This document shows, piece after piece, positions 1 to 13,493 of a DNA stretch of 64,000 bases. The notes beneath the pieces are model-generated. The model was not told the DNA's origin. It was given only the letters and a program-made list of their open reading frames with translations, and made no database searches. Positions within the stretch are counted from its first letter, which is position 1. Every line of letters starts with the position of its first letter. A program made the position numbers and the translations under genes. This DNA is from Morella rubra (lineage: Eukaryota > Streptophyta > Magnoliopsida > Fagales > Myricaceae): positions 12,215,180-12,279,179 of the forward strand of contig CM025852.1 in NCBI GenBank assembly GCA_003952965.2, in the 5' to 3' direction.

Positions 1-608
1 CCCTGCTCCTCCTGCCCCACCGGCGGAGGGTAGCCGTGTCTCACTAGAGCCAGTGTTGTAGATCTTACCTCCAATACTAATGTGAAGGACTAGTGGACCC
101 TAGTTTCGATGCAGTACCTTTTGTTTTCCTTATCTTTTGGTGTATATTTTCACTTTTAAAACACGGTTGTATTAGTATGGCAAGCTTTAATAAGCTCCCA
201 CTTTTGTACTTAGCTCTTCTGTAGTCCTAGTGAAGGACGTCTTTTGAAAAAACCATGATCAGTAATGAAAACTTGTATTTACTATTTCGGATTTCTTCTT
301 TATCTTATTTCTATTCCTTATTTTGACATTGTTGTGCTTTCATTTATTCCAAAAGTTTCAATCTACTAAAATTTTCCAAAATATTTAAACCCTAGTCAAT
401 TTATCGTCTTTTTCCTTAACCACATTATCTTTTCTTAATGTGTTTCCTAAGTTACTAATATTATAATAATTTCAAATAAAACTCCTGCTAAGCTTTTAAG
501 GTCAAGCAGTTGATGCTTAATAGGATCAGTTCATGCCATAATCCCCCCCTGTGTGCATACTATCTGTATAGGTGAGCCTAGGGGGTAAGTACAGGCACGG
601 GGCGTGAC
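1..608 (+). mobile_element. Probable 3' end of an LTR retrotransposon (tail of polyprotein region plus LTR)
   Basis: The stretch has no host gene. It finishes with GGGGCGTGACA near 598-608, a common terminal motif of plant Ty3-type LTRs, preceded by a C-rich segment and a GTATAGGTGAGCC-like region that is frequent in such LTRs. The first 100 bases look like the extreme end of a polyprotein ORF. The start of the element lies outside the window and no second LTR is available for comparison, so the assignment rests on sequence style only. Confidence 0.35.
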
Positions 609-808
609 AACTTACAATTAAATATTTTTTAAAAAATTCACCACTTTTTACAAGGCCCGTTAAAACTTCGATCTACCTATATATTCACACCACTATCAAA
701 TTTTCTAAAAATTTTGAGAATTTGTTATTGTCAAACATCACCATAGATTATGTTCTAGAGTAGAAATGCTTACTTCTTATAATTCAATCTTGAAAATGCA
801 ATCCGAAG

Positions 809-2033
809 GAAAAAAAAACTTCCTTAATATTTTATATAAGTAATTATTTTCGATATATTATTATTGTTCTGCAAATTCATCACCCAAAAATGATAAGAAA
901 GCAATATAAATGTTTACTCTGAATTGAAATTAGTAGCTAAAAGAGGGGTAAAGAAATTGAGATCAAAAGAGATTGGAAACAAAAAAGAGAGAAATGAACT
1001 TACATAAGTGGAAATAATATCAACAGAAAAAGGAAAAAGAAAAAAAAAATAAGTTAAAGTTGTCATATGTAAAGCAACATAAGAAACTTGGTGAGCTAGT
1101 TGATTTGTTTATGTTAAATTTTTCAAGAGAGACGAAATCAAGAGGCTTTTTTAAAAAATATATATGAATTTGAGAGAAATAAATAACAAAGTAGAAACAA
1201 AAACAGGTATTTACATTATAAAATAACTTGTATATTTTGGTGAACTTTTAATTCCATTAGCACTTGTTATTTTAAAAGATACTTTAATTCATTTCTTGTT
1301 TGTTGTCATTTTTAAAGGGTACGATTTTTAAAACATTAAAGTTGTCTAATTTATTTTGGGAGATAAATGGTATTTGAACTCCTAAAAAAATATTTGGGGG
1401 ATGAAAGTATTTGAAGGCCTAATAAAGGATAGTATTTTTGGCCTTTCAAAGGATTTTTTTCAAAATTTGGGGAGGCTAAAAAAGGGATAATATTTTTGGC
1501 CTTGCAAATTAGATTTTTTCAAAAATTTGGAGGAGCCGGGGAGGGTGGCTAAATAGAATTTGAAGGTATAAAAGGGGTGAGATAGTATTTTTGACTTTGA
1601 AAATGCTATTTTTTCAAAAGATTTGGGGGACGGTTGCCCCGGCCGCCTCGTACCTCCACCACTAGGTCTATTGGAGCTAACCAGCTTCTTAATTGTCAGC
1701 TCCAATAGGGTCTGACCCACCCCAACCTTTTTCTGGGCAAACAGAAATTGGGAGTTGAAGTTGGACGAAGAAGGATAATGAATGCATTTAAAGGTAACGG
1801 ATAGGTGGGTAGTGCATGGGATTGAGGCCATAGTTGAAATGCAAAGAAACTGAACTCACATAGAAGTCTGCTTTCCCTAAGCATTTTTTTTTTTTTTTTT
1901 TTTTGTCCCTCGGTCTTAATTCTACCCACTCATGTCCAGTGGAGGAAGATTAATTGATGGAAAGTGAACTACGATTTTCATGCAAGGGATCGACTTGTTC
2001 AAATTGATCTTCACAAACAAATAAGGTGACGTA
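809..2033. mobile_element. 1.2 kb insertion inside a duplicated segment, no gene recognised
   Basis: The sequence matching 740-808 continues at 2034 when compared with the paralogous copy at 10891-11372, so about 1.2 kb is extra here. CGAAG occurs at both junctions (804-808 and 2034-2038), as expected of a short target duplication. The insert is AT-rich and includes three degenerate repeats near 1430-1640. No transposase or long ORF of recognisable type is present. Deletion from the other copy is an alternative reading. Confidence 0.45.
1430..1640. repeat. Degenerate tandem repeat, about three copies
   Basis: The phrase TAGTATTTTTGGCCTTTCAA, followed by a T-run and CAAAATTTGGGG, recurs three times (starting near 1431, 1488 and 1582) with unequal spacing and substitutions. 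The block ends in a GC-rich segment, GCCCCGGCCGCCTCGTACC, near 1637, typical of transposon-derived plant repeats. Small ORFs on the minus strand here look like chance products of the repeat. Confidence 0.45.
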
Positions 2034-2440
2034 CGAAGCACGTAATGTTCTGAATGACTGTCAGTATTCAGGTGCACGTATCTAGTCTCGATTGCGCTTG
2101 CGTAATCTAACAGTCGGACCAAGGATTTAGAGACGAAACTGCCAAAGCTCTAATCAGTAATGGATCAGGCCCAAGAAAAAGAAAATTAGGGATCAGTTTC
2201 AACTCTGTTTACGAGTTTTGATGTTGATCAAGGTGATTAATTAAAAGGTAATACAAGCACATTAATAATTAAGAGTAAGAAACCCACCATTATCTAATAG
2301 AGGAATATGAATAAAAAAAAATACCGTGCTAAATAAATTAAGATTAGCACCTTAATAAACGTCCATCAGTGTACGAACTTTTCCTTCTTAGAAAGGTAAA
2401 GGCCCAAACTGTTAAAAGATGCTAAGCAAATTTTACCATT
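2034..2440. repeat. Dispersed duplication, copy 1 (paired with about 10945-11372)
   Basis: This segment aligns over most of its length with 10945-11372, for example the shared run TTTAGAGACGAAACTGCCAA at 2127 and 11059 and CCTTAATAAACGTCCATCAG. Identity is high but there are many substitutions, so it is not a very recent duplication. It lies just beyond the 3' end of the reductase gene. No coding sequence is seen in it. Confidence 0.75.
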
Positions 2441-2934
2441 ACTAAAATGTGTCAATAAAAGTCTCTCCCTTGCGTTAAGAAAAAGGGCTAAAGCCCTGAC
2501 GCACAGATTTATCCCAATCCTCATCTCGTCCTAGACAAGCCACTTCTCATTGAGGATTATAAACAAGCAGTATGAAAGCGTGAAAAATTGATAAGAAAAG
2601 CAAATTCTCAGAAGTACCCACCTCCAAAAATCGAAATCTTTGACTAGAAACCAAAGCAGAACAAACAATAATCATAAATTTCACTTGAAGACACATCTCC
2701 TTGCGATAGCATTGCAATACGTGCGGAATTTATTTAGCAGAAAACCATTTCGCTTTATCTATAGTACACGGTACACAATTATGCCCTATGTAATGAAGGA
2801 CTTCCCACACTTATTTGAAACCCATTTAGCTAGCCAACAGGACCCTGAGACTTAAGCGTTCCCCAACTAATCTTGAGAAGGTTACCCGACACATGCAGTG
2901 TCACAAGACTACTCATAGACAGCGGATGGCTGTA
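2441..2934. other. Downstream flank of the reductase gene; no gene seen
   Basis: AT-rich DNA with no recognised ORF family. It should hold the 3' UTR and polyadenylation region of the minus-strand reductase gene, which stops at 2935. Short plus-strand ORFs overlapping 2640-3084 are partly antisense to the last exon and are not supported. Confidence 0.4.
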
Positions 2935-4676
<1,742 letters not shown>

Positions 4677-4790
4677 TGCTAAAGTCTGTCCCCTTTGATC
4701 TCCTAATTTCTAAATCCTATGGTAATCTCTCTGAACGTTCACGGCTTGATTTACGACGGATATGATTCTTCCCTGCGCACCACACGGTGC

Positions 4791-4798
4791 TATTTATA
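4791..4798 (-). promoter_or_regulatory. TATA box of the reductase gene
   Basis: On the minus strand the sequence reads TATAAATA, a consensus plant TATA box, 115 to 122 bp upstream of the ATG at 4676. That leaves a 5' UTR of roughly 80-90 nt. No other strong TATA candidate lies closer to the start. Confidence 0.7.
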
Positions 4799-4799
4799 G

Positions 4800-6950
4800 C
4801 ACAGCCGAGGGTGGTGAGTACTGGTGCATAAACTATGTTAACGTCTGCAAATCAACTTAACTGTGATGAGCTGTGTGCCAGATGTAATTTGTTGCAGCCA
4901 GATACGACGATTTGTGTAAGTGCTTGCGTAGGGACATGAACCTTTACGTCACCACTGATGAAAGTTGGCGGCGATCATTGAACAGGAAAAATCGACTAAT
5001 AATTATGACCATGAACAGAAACTGATCATCTGCAACTTTTGTAAAGCTTGGTGGCTACAGCGGTAACGTTCATTAAGAGACAGACATTCAAAGAGAAAAG
5101 TACACGATCAGGAGGCCATCCATCTGTTTATTTGCATTAAAAGACAAACCACTTGGAGAGTTGAGATCGAAAACACCTTTTACAAGGGAAAACTGAAAAG
5201 TATCCATTTGAAGGGGGCAGCCGGACAGAATACGAGGATGGTTCATTTTACCATGACTGCAGTTGAAATGTACACAGCCGCCGTCTCAAGCAAGTGCATG
5301 GTCCGCGGAGAGTGACGGTTCACAATCAATCAAAGAATTCCTTGGTACTTTTTTGCTGTGTTATGTCTTTTGGTTATCCGGACCGTCTCTTTCTCTCTCT
5401 TCATTATTAAGCTAACAAATTAAGTTACAAATAATATTATGATATTTATCTTCAAACCATAACTGTTTTGTTTTAAGCCTTGATTAAGTGTCAAAATTGC
5501 ATAATTAAATGTTTAAGTATGTTAATTAGTTATTGCAAAATGGATTAAGAGCCTAATTATGCATATAATTTTAGTAATTGTGCTTAACTGATATTTTACA
5601 CTTGAAACATTTAAATTGCAGCTTATTACATTTATTTGCTCTTAAGTTTATAAGCACATTTGTTTAATTGTTGCAGGGTATTTTTGGGAGACAAAAATAG
5701 AGCAACTAAAAGGCTGAGCTGGAGAGGCATATTCGGCAGTTACACCCAAAACACTTGAGGAGCAGATCGACATTTTGAGGAAAAGCACGCAAGGGAATAT
5801 GGCGGAAGGGAAAAAACGGTTGGGATGTGAAGAGCAAGGGGGCACCGAATCTGCTGGCTCTCTCCATTCTTTTTATTATTATTTTTTTTGTCTTTTCTTC
5901 TCTTTGTGCGGCTGGAGCTTTTCCTCTATTGTTTGGCTAGATTTTTCTTCTCTTGTTCGGCTGGAGTTTTTCCGCTCCTTTCTTCGTTTTTCTCTAATGA
6001 ATATTTCTGAGTTGAATTGGTTCTCTCTAGTTTTGATTTCAAAGATGATAGGCTAGATTTTAAGCTTGAGATTCAAGGAGTAACCCATGACTGTTTTGGG
6101 TTGGATTTCTTCTTTTCCATAGAGCTTTAATGATTAACTTGTTGGATTGTATTTCATTTTCCTTTTAGAAAGGATTGAAATTCTTTGTTCTTATTTTTGA
6201 TCAGTTGTAGACGTAAATGTACAATTGATGCTTAAACTAGTAACAAGACTTTGATAGTTTTCTTTAATTGCTTAAATTTGTTATACAATCTATTGAGTAT
6301 CGTAGATTATATTGAAAATTGTGGGCTGATCGTTGTATTATCCGATCATAATCTCTTGGAATGAGAAAATGATTGAGAGAAGAGAAAATTAGAGATAAAT
6401 CCATTATCACATCAATTATGGGAGAAACTTGCCTCTCAAGTGTTTGATTCATTGTCTCTTAGTACGTCACATTATTTTTCTGCACTTTTTTTTTTCATAT
6501 GCACTTCTGCATTTCTTTTTTTTCTTTTTTTTAAACCATTAAGATATGGTTCATTAGAGTTCTCATTAGCTGCAACATTGAGCTTGACTTAGTGAAATAA
6601 AAGAGGCAACCAAGATATTCCGCTTGTGTATAGTCAATTACAGCAATCAGCAACTTAAACGTACATTTCCCTTTCCCAAGTGACTAAGTATGACATAAAC
6701 TTCTATGTTGAGCTAAAATCTGAACCATTTTGAGTTACCGCAACCCATAGTTCCAACACTCCTTTCACAAGCATAGAGGTTTGAAAACAGTCATTTGGAA
6801 ATTTAGCCAAGAAGTTTCATGAAAGTGAACATGGAGAACTCAATCAAACTAGAGGAACACACAGAAAACACCTCCAGTTAAGCCTCTTCTGAAAGAGTTC
6901 AGAATTTGTGGTGGGCATGGAGTGTGAGAAAATGAGCTCTCATGGTCGAA
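4800..6950. other. Intergenic, no supported gene
   Basis: Includes the upstream region of the reductase gene and AT-rich sequence. A stretch at about 5650-6470 is T-rich and repeat-like (for example TTTTCTTCTCTTGTTCGGCTGG repeated in variant form near 5890-5970). I could not define ends or a family for it. ORFs here are short and show no motif. Confidence 0.35.
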
Positions 6951-7372
6951 TCTATGATATATGAGTGCGTGGGTATCGTTCGAACAATGTTTGCTACATT
7001 AGAATGTTTGCCGAAAATTGGGCGGGCAACAAGCGCGCAAAAATAACCGTTCTAACTTATTTTTCGAATGCTCAAACGCTGCTTTGTTATCTAAACGATG
7101 TTGTTTCATGCTTTTTAGCACTTGTTGGCATTATGCTTCTCCGTTAGAATGGTACGCCAAAAAAGAGGAAGAAATAAAGCGCACTTAAACTACTGTTCGA
7201 ACATATCTTTCACACGCTCGAACGTTTTTTTTTATCTGAACATCAACGTCCTATATTCAATAACACTCTAATAGTTTTCTAAATTCGAAAAAATTTTCTA
7301 ACAGATACAACGTTGTTTCATGGTGTTTATATGTTTGAGCGGTATTTATATGTTTAAACGTTTGTTGAATAA

Positions 7373-8010
7373 TTGAAATGTATAAGGTACTATTACATAA
7401 TATATATAAGGTACTATTATATAATATGTACAAGGTACTATATATTAAATAATATGAACAAGGTACTACTAATATATAAAATGTATAAGGTACTATTATA
7501 TAATATGTATAAATTACTATTATATAATACGGTACTATGTATAAGGTACTATTATGTAATATGTATAAGTTACAATGTACTATTACATAATATGTATAAG
7601 TTACTATTACTATTATATAATATGTATAATGTACAATGTACTATTACATAATATGTATAAGGGTATGTATAAGGTACTATTATATATATATATGTATAAG
7701 GTACTATGTATGTACTATTATATAATATATACAAGGTACTATATATAATATGTACAATGTACTATTATATAATATGTATAAGGTATTATTATATAATACA
7801 TATAAGGTACTATTACATAATATGTACAAGGTACTATTATATAGTATGTTATAAGGTACTGTTATATAATATGTTACATAATATGTACAGGGTACTACTA
7901 TATAATATGTATAAGGTACTATTATATAATATGATATGTACAAGGTACCATTATGTAATATGTATAAGGTACTGTTACATAATATGTATAAGGTAATATG
8001 TATAAGGTAC
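7373..8010. repeat. AT-rich minisatellite, unit about 24 bp
   Basis: Roughly 25 imperfect copies of a unit like AAGGTACTATTATATAATAT followed by GTAT or GTAC. Some units are shortened or fused (AAGGTACTATATATAATATG). All ORFs covering it encode repeated Tyr/Ile/Leu strings and are artefacts of the repeat. It lies between the two GTTCGAA-rich zones of the CACTA-like element. Confidence 0.9.
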
Positions 8011-8352
8011 TATGTTCTAACGGATACATAATGCCATCCATTCTAACTTTATGTCGATCGACGTTCTAACGATTAAATAATACTGTCCGTTCTAACCTTA
8101 AGTCGATTGATGTTCTCATGGTTAAATAATGTCGTCTGTTTTATCGTTCGAATGGTTACATAATTTTTTTTTACTTACTTTTTAGTATAATTTTCTTTTC
8201 AATTTATTATTATATGTGATTTTCTTTTAATTATAATTTAGTTATCGAATAAAACGAGATTCCTTTACCCAAAATAATATAATATGTACAAACATAACTG
8301 TTCGAATGTCTGAAAAGAACCCTAAATACATGAAAAAAATACTAGAAAGAAA

Positions 8353-9414
8353 CTATGAGGCCATCTCCTCCAACTCCTGCACTACATCACCCTCGACATC
8401 AGCTATCCTCTGCATGATGTCTTTCTGACCCTCGTCATTTGTGTTCTCAACTGCAGTTGTATTAACTCAATCTTCTCGATCTCTTCTCCATAGCAGCCAA
8501 ATTCCTGATGATGGGAGCGACGGCTGCCTCTACTATGTGTAAATTGTTGCGCTCCACTTCTAGCAAAGCTCGGGTGTCTTATGTAGCAGAGGTCATACCA
8601 CCCGAATGCTGCGATGCAGTTGGAGTATGCTGTGACCCCGATCCAAGCGCCATTGAATGCTGACAGGCCCCCCTGTTAATGGCGCCGAGCTGCATCAAAG
8701 TCTGGCAACTACCCCGACACCCATAATCAGCTAGGTCAACAAGTTTTCGTAAGATAGGGCCTCTTTGCTGATGGACTGAACCTTCCTCCTCACGGTCTGA
8801 AAGATGAAGAGCGGGAGTCGAACGGCTCGAGACGAGCTAGCATCAACATCACTTGTGCATGCTCGACTGTGCACTCTGTGTGATGTTGCTTTGGGAAAAT
8901 GTTGTGGCACACTATGAGGTGCAACATCCTCCAAAAGGCGGGCAAAGCGCTCTGCGAAACTGATGACTGTAATATTACTGGTCTTCCATAGTCATCAGTT
9001 TAAAGATCTCCTCGGCTGACAAAGTCGTAGCACACTGTACGGTAGGATAGGCACCCACTTGCCTCAGAATGCGCAAGTAGGTGGAGAGCATGTCGAGGAA
9101 GATCCTGATCAACCGCCATGGATGGAGACCTCCCACTCATCCTTATAAGTGTCGACATTCTACAACGCACTATAAAACTCTATGACCATGTCTGTGTACA
9201 ACGGGCCCCTCCAAGAGAGCACGTTGTCCCAATAATAATGGGTGAATATCACGTCAATCATGCGACCCTCGAACTGAAACTCCGATAAGTTGTATGTGCT
9301 AACCAGCCTCTTTGCCACTATTATGCGCGTACAAATAATCGCTTGCCTCTAGGCTGTAGTCTGTGGTCTTTGCTGTGTGGAAGAAGAGGAAGACGCTCTT
9401 GATCTTTTTGCCAT
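8353..9414 (-). pseudogene. Degenerate transposon-encoded protein within the CACTA-like element
   Basis: A coding-like minus-strand stretch starts at ATG 9414 with MAKRSRASSSSSTQQ and ends at the stop near 8353 after a plausible acidic C-terminus, QRIADVEGDVVQELEEMAS. The middle reads VAKRLVSTYNLSEFQFEGR and EDVAPHSVPQHFPKA in different frames, so several stops or frameshifts interrupt it. The serine-rich basic N-terminus and the later segment resemble hypothetical plant transposon proteins, but I recognise no catalytic domain. No function is claimed. Confidence 0.4.
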
Positions 9415-10489
9415 TTTAAGTTAATTTGAAAAAGGGAAAAAAAACGTTAGAATGAAAAAAGAACATAGAAAGAATATACATTCGAACGATGTTGAATGAA
9501 GCATCGAACGAATTTAGAACGTAAATCATAAACATCAAACTTAAAACTAATTTTGAACGTATAAAGAAACTACTCATTGAACGGATATAGAATGGACGGT
9601 AATATAGAACCATTGAACGAAAAATAATATGTTTGAACAACTTTATAAGTAAGCATCGAACAAAATATTCATTTATAAAGCGGAAAACATTCGAAATACT
9701 TTAGCATGTCCATTCGAACAACAAAGAGTATGTTCGAACACTGTAGCTTAAAAACGATCATGGCCAAGTCAACTTGGCCACGTTGAAACTCTCTAAAACT
9801 ATACTTTTCTACATTAAAATCAGTACAAAACAATCCTAAACAAACTATATACACCCACATTCATCAACATGCATAATATTTTACAAGTTTATTAACATAT
9901 TCAAAGTCGAATTCAATACGTAAAATCAACCCATAAAACCTTAGAAAAACATGTTTTAATTGGTTAAAATGCACTACAAAACATACCTGGAGTGTGTAGG
10001 ACTAGAAAGGATGCAATCCACGAACTGAAAATGGCAATGGAGATTGAGAGGAGTTTGAGAGATTTCGTGAGAAAGAGGTACGTGATATGTGAAAATGAGG
10101 CTCGGGTGTTTAATATTTGAACAAGTTCGAACGGGTCCAAAAAAAATGTTCAAAACCATTCATTACCTCACTTTTTATATTTAAACCGTCAAATGATTGT
10201 TGGAACAGATAAAACATAGCGTTCGAATGAGAATATACAAATATAAAATTTATGGCGATTGACCTTGCATTTATGGGGGTAGTTGGAAAAGTGGCATTCG
10301 AAGTCATTCCAATGTCGAACAAGTTTTCGGGACACGTACCCTCTTCCCAAAAGATTCTCCGTTCGAACGTTACTTTTTAAGAACGAACGCCAGTTTCACT
10401 GTTTCGATATTTTCATTTCCATTCAAAATACGCATATCATTTCGAACAGGCTATCAGTTTGGGGTCATAATAGGTAATTTTCGTTCAAA

Positions 10490-10672
10490 TTTTTATAACA
10501 GAATGTCGTATAGTGTTCGAACGTATGATTTGTTGTTCGAACATTTGTTTTGGGACGGACGAATTTGTCCCTAAAACGAGATCTTTTTGGAACGAAAAGA
10601 TTTCGTCCCAAATAATTAATTTTTTTTTTTGGACGGCAATTCTGTCCCAAAAAGGTTCAAAAATCGTAAAAA

Positions 10673-10703
<31 letters not shown>

Positions 10704-10816
10704 GGGACGGTTAGAAGTTTCGTCCCAAAAGAAAAAAAAAAACTTTTATGTTTTTTCGGACCGATTTTTTGGCGTCCCAAAAAAATCCAACTCAAAAAGT
10801 CAAAATTCTCGTAGTG
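10490..10816. repeat. Subterminal repeats and terminal repeat of the CACTA-like element
   Basis: Inverted and direct copies of TTTTGGGACG / CGTCCCAAAA occur near 10545, 10605, 10645, 10704, 10722 and 10773, and the element ends with GTCAAAATTCTCGTAGTG. The long T-run at 10676-10703 lies between two of the repeats. This arrangement of inverted short words beside a CACTA end is typical of the superfamily. Confidence 0.6.
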
Positions 10817-10890
10817 GTTCTTGATACAATTTGGTATAAAAACTAACTATATTCTCCAAAATATCCAAAGGATCCTCCACAACAGCCCCT

Positions 10891-11372
10891 TATATTATGT
10901 TCTAGAGTAGAAACACCTACTTCTATAATTCAATTTTGAAAATGCAATACGAAACACGTATTGTTCCTGATTGACCGTCAATATTCTGGTGCATGTGTCT
11001 TGTCTCGATTGCGCTTGCATAATCCAATAGTCGACCAGTGATTGAGTCGAACCAGAGATTTAGAGACGAAACTGCCAAAGCTCTAATTAGTAATGGATTA
11101 GGCCCAGGAAAAAGAAACTTAAGGATTGGTTTTGACTTTGTTTACGAGTTTTGATGTTAATCAAGGTGATTAATTAAAAGGTAATACAAGCACATTAATC
11201 ATTAAGAGTAAGAAACCCACCAATATCTAATAGAGGAATATGAATCAAAGAAATACCGTGGTAAATAAATTAAGCTTAGCACCTTAATAAACGTCCATCA
11301 GGGTACAGACTTTTCCTTCTTAGAAAGGTAAAGGCTCAAACTGTTAAAAGATGTGAAGAAAATTTTACCCTT
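10891..11372. repeat. Dispersed duplication, copy 2 (paired with 740-808 plus 2034-2440)
   Basis: Starts with TATTATGTTCTAGAGTAGAAA, shared with about 745, then runs directly into sequence shared with 2040-2440, without the 1.2 kb found in copy 1. It is cut off at 11372 by the poly-T (poly-A tail) of a minus-strand LINE. Confidence 0.75.
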
Positions 11373-11373
11373 A

Positions 11374-12645
11374 TTTTTTTTTTCTACGTAACATAGAATC
11401 ACCCAACAAAAGGGACTCTGCTGGGAACAGTAGAGTCGTCACAACAGACAATGTTTGGAGGAATTCATCCCCTAACAGAACAGAATCCAAATCCACAGAC
11501 TGCTGAGCCCGTCGAGCCAAAAGCTGAGCCATAAAATTGCCTTCCCTTGCGGTCCACGAAATATTCCAGAGAGGATTAGCTCGCAATAGCGCACGAATAG
11601 ACATCACTTCTACTTCAATATTCCAATCAGGGACTACAGAGGAATCTGATATTTGTTGGACCAACGTCTGGGCATCACCCTCCAGCCACACCTCAGACTC
11701 TTTCAACTCCTCAGCCAACACACAAGCAAGTCTGGCAGCCCTTGCTTCCCCTTTGATAGAATCAGTGCCATGAAATTTACTGAGCCAAACTTGCAGTATC
11801 TCCCCATGCGAATTCCTGCAAACAGTCACTATACAAGTCCAAGACTGCTGAAGAGATGCATCAAAATTAATTTTAACAGCTGGAATACTCAGAGGCACCC
11901 AAGAAATGAGAGAGACTTTATTGATCTGGTCCCACGCAGCACAGTGGGCATGGTAACGACGCTGAATGGAGTGGATGAGCTCCTGAATATCAAATGATTT
12001 TTGTTTATGGATCACTTGATTGCGAGTATACCAAATAGTGTCCAGAGTAATGGAAATAGCCAAAATCATCTTCCGCCACTTGCTTGCGCTGAGATGGGCA
12101 GGTTAGGAGGATGCAGCAGAAACTTCAACCAAGATTGAATAGATTGTCCAACAAAATGAGCCGAACTCATAGGCCAAGGTTCCGCTATCCAAAGAGAAGA
12201 ACTGACAGGGCAAGCCAAAAACAGATGCTCAGACGTCTCACCTGTTTCACCACAAAGCAGGTAGAGGTGACCATCTCTGCCAATAGGCATAGCGTTAGTA
12301 GCAATTTTCCAAATTTGGAGTTTTAATCTGTGTTGAACACGTATATGCCAGAGCTGTTTCCACTCTTGCCTCATAAGATCACCGGTCGTTTGGAATCGTC
12401 CCTGTTGATCATGCAAATAGGCCTCTTTGACAGCATAAGTGCCTCTCGATGAGAGGATCAACGAGGTATATCAGGCAAATTGGACTGCTCAATCGAAATA
12501 GAAATATTCAGAATGGCATCAGCCGAAGATGGCTCAAACAGATTGCGAATCAGAGCTTGTTTCCAACCATAGGGGTTAGAGGAATTCAAATCTCCCTCCC
12601 CGTAGTGATCTGCCAGCAAAACCCCGCCTCCACAATATCTCTAGT
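11374..12645 (-). mobile_element. 5'-truncated LINE, ORF2 C-terminus (zf-RVT and RNase H domains)
   Basis: The minus strand encodes a reverse-transcriptase zinc-binding region (12461-12066: WKQLWHIRVQHRLKLQIWK, CGETGETSEHLFLACP) followed by a plant LINE-type RNase H-like domain (12069-11371: VKINFDASL, GEARAARLACVLAEE, EGDAQTLVQQI, NPLWNISWTAREGNFMAQLL). The two blocks are in different frames, and the upstream part to about 12645 is in a third. The poly-T run at 11374-11383 marks the 3' poly-A tail. It is dead: there is no reverse transcriptase or endonuclease, and it is frameshifted. Confidence 0.85.
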
Positions 12646-12965
12646 TTGTAATTTGATTATTTCCACGTGACACTCTTCCTATCTACTTATATTTTTTTAG
12701 TAATAATTTGATCAACGGATACAAACGAATAAACCTTTTTTACTTTTAGGATTAATTATCGCAAGTCGAACAAGTCTCTGAAATTGATATAATATTATAT
12801 TAATGTGACGTAATTATAATACAACAACTTAGGGTGCACACCGAAGAGACCCAGACGTACTCTTTTTTTTAAATATATATCCCCAGAAAGCATCCAAAGG
12901 ATCTTCTGTTGTTAAATTCTCGCTACGAATTTTTCAAACAGAATATTCGAATACTTACAATATTA

Positions 12966-13138
12966 TGGAAGTGTTTGTTTGTCAAAATTTTGGAGAATAC
13001 GAAATTTTGAAAATTTTATTTTATTGAGATTTATTGAGATTTGTAAAAGGTGAAGTGTGTATGTGTAAAAGTTAAAAATTTTAGAGTGTATTTATTTTGT
13101 TAAAAATTTTTACAAAATATTGGAGAAATAAATGGTAC
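12966..13138 (-). mobile_element. MITE (same family as 25674-25854), insertion into copy A
   Basis: Copy B of the duplicated block reads TTTACAATAAATTATAAC where copy A has about 170 extra bases. The extra bases match the reverse complement of the 25674-25854 MITE (GTGTTTGTTTGTCAAAATTT, TTTATTGAGATTTATTGAG, GTGTGTATGTGTAAAAGTTA). Its terminal repeats have decayed, so the exact ends are approximate. Confidence 0.75.
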
Positions 13139-13459
13139 CTATAACTTTTGGGCTTCCAGTTTGGTCCTTGAAGCCCGGCCCTTATAGCACCGATCGAAAG
13201 AGGCAACGGTTCAGATCACCAGAAACAAAAACAACGGTCACGATGACGAGTGTGATCGGGGATCTAATAACCTCTTAGCTAACAAAAGAGAAACATGAAA
13301 ACGTCATTGCGTTCGAGGTTTTCTGGCCGCTCCAAAAGTCCAAACCAGAATCCATATAACTTGCGAGAAACTATTAACAATTTCTGTTTTTTTCATCCTC
13401 CACGGCAAAAGTAGTAAACGAGTTCAAAGAGACTAACACAGAGGAGGAAGAATCAGAGG

Positions 13460-13489
<30 letters not shown>

Positions 13490-13493
<4 letters not shown>

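Larger units (their letters stand above)
6950..10816 (-). mobile_element. CACTA (En/Spm)-like transposon, right end defined, left end uncertain
   Basis: The right boundary at 10816 reads CTCGTAGTG, which on the minus strand begins CACTACGAGAATTTTGAC, the form of CACTA terminal inverted repeats. Inside it lies a subterminal zone with repeated TTTGGGACG / CGTCCCAAA. The word GTTCGAACG and close variants recur many times from about 6975 to 10540, on both sides of a degenerate coding region, as subterminal transposase-binding repeats do. I did not find a matching CACTA end on the left, so the 6950 limit is only where the GTTCGAA words begin. Confidence 0.5.

Noticed and set aside
7373-7996. ORFs of 79-96 aa made of repeated Tyr/Ile/Leu
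   Set aside because: They are translations of the AT-rich minisatellite in several frames and on both strands, with no start context.
7373-8010. CRISPR-like array
   Set aside because: Units are contiguous, degenerate and lack unique spacers; the genome is plant nuclear.
10513-10824. Plus-strand Phe-rich ORFs
   Set aside because: Read through T-runs and the subterminal repeats of the CACTA-like end; no coding character.
11537-12326. Plus-strand ORFs over the LINE
   Set aside because: Antisense shadows of the clear minus-strand zf-RVT and RNase H reading.
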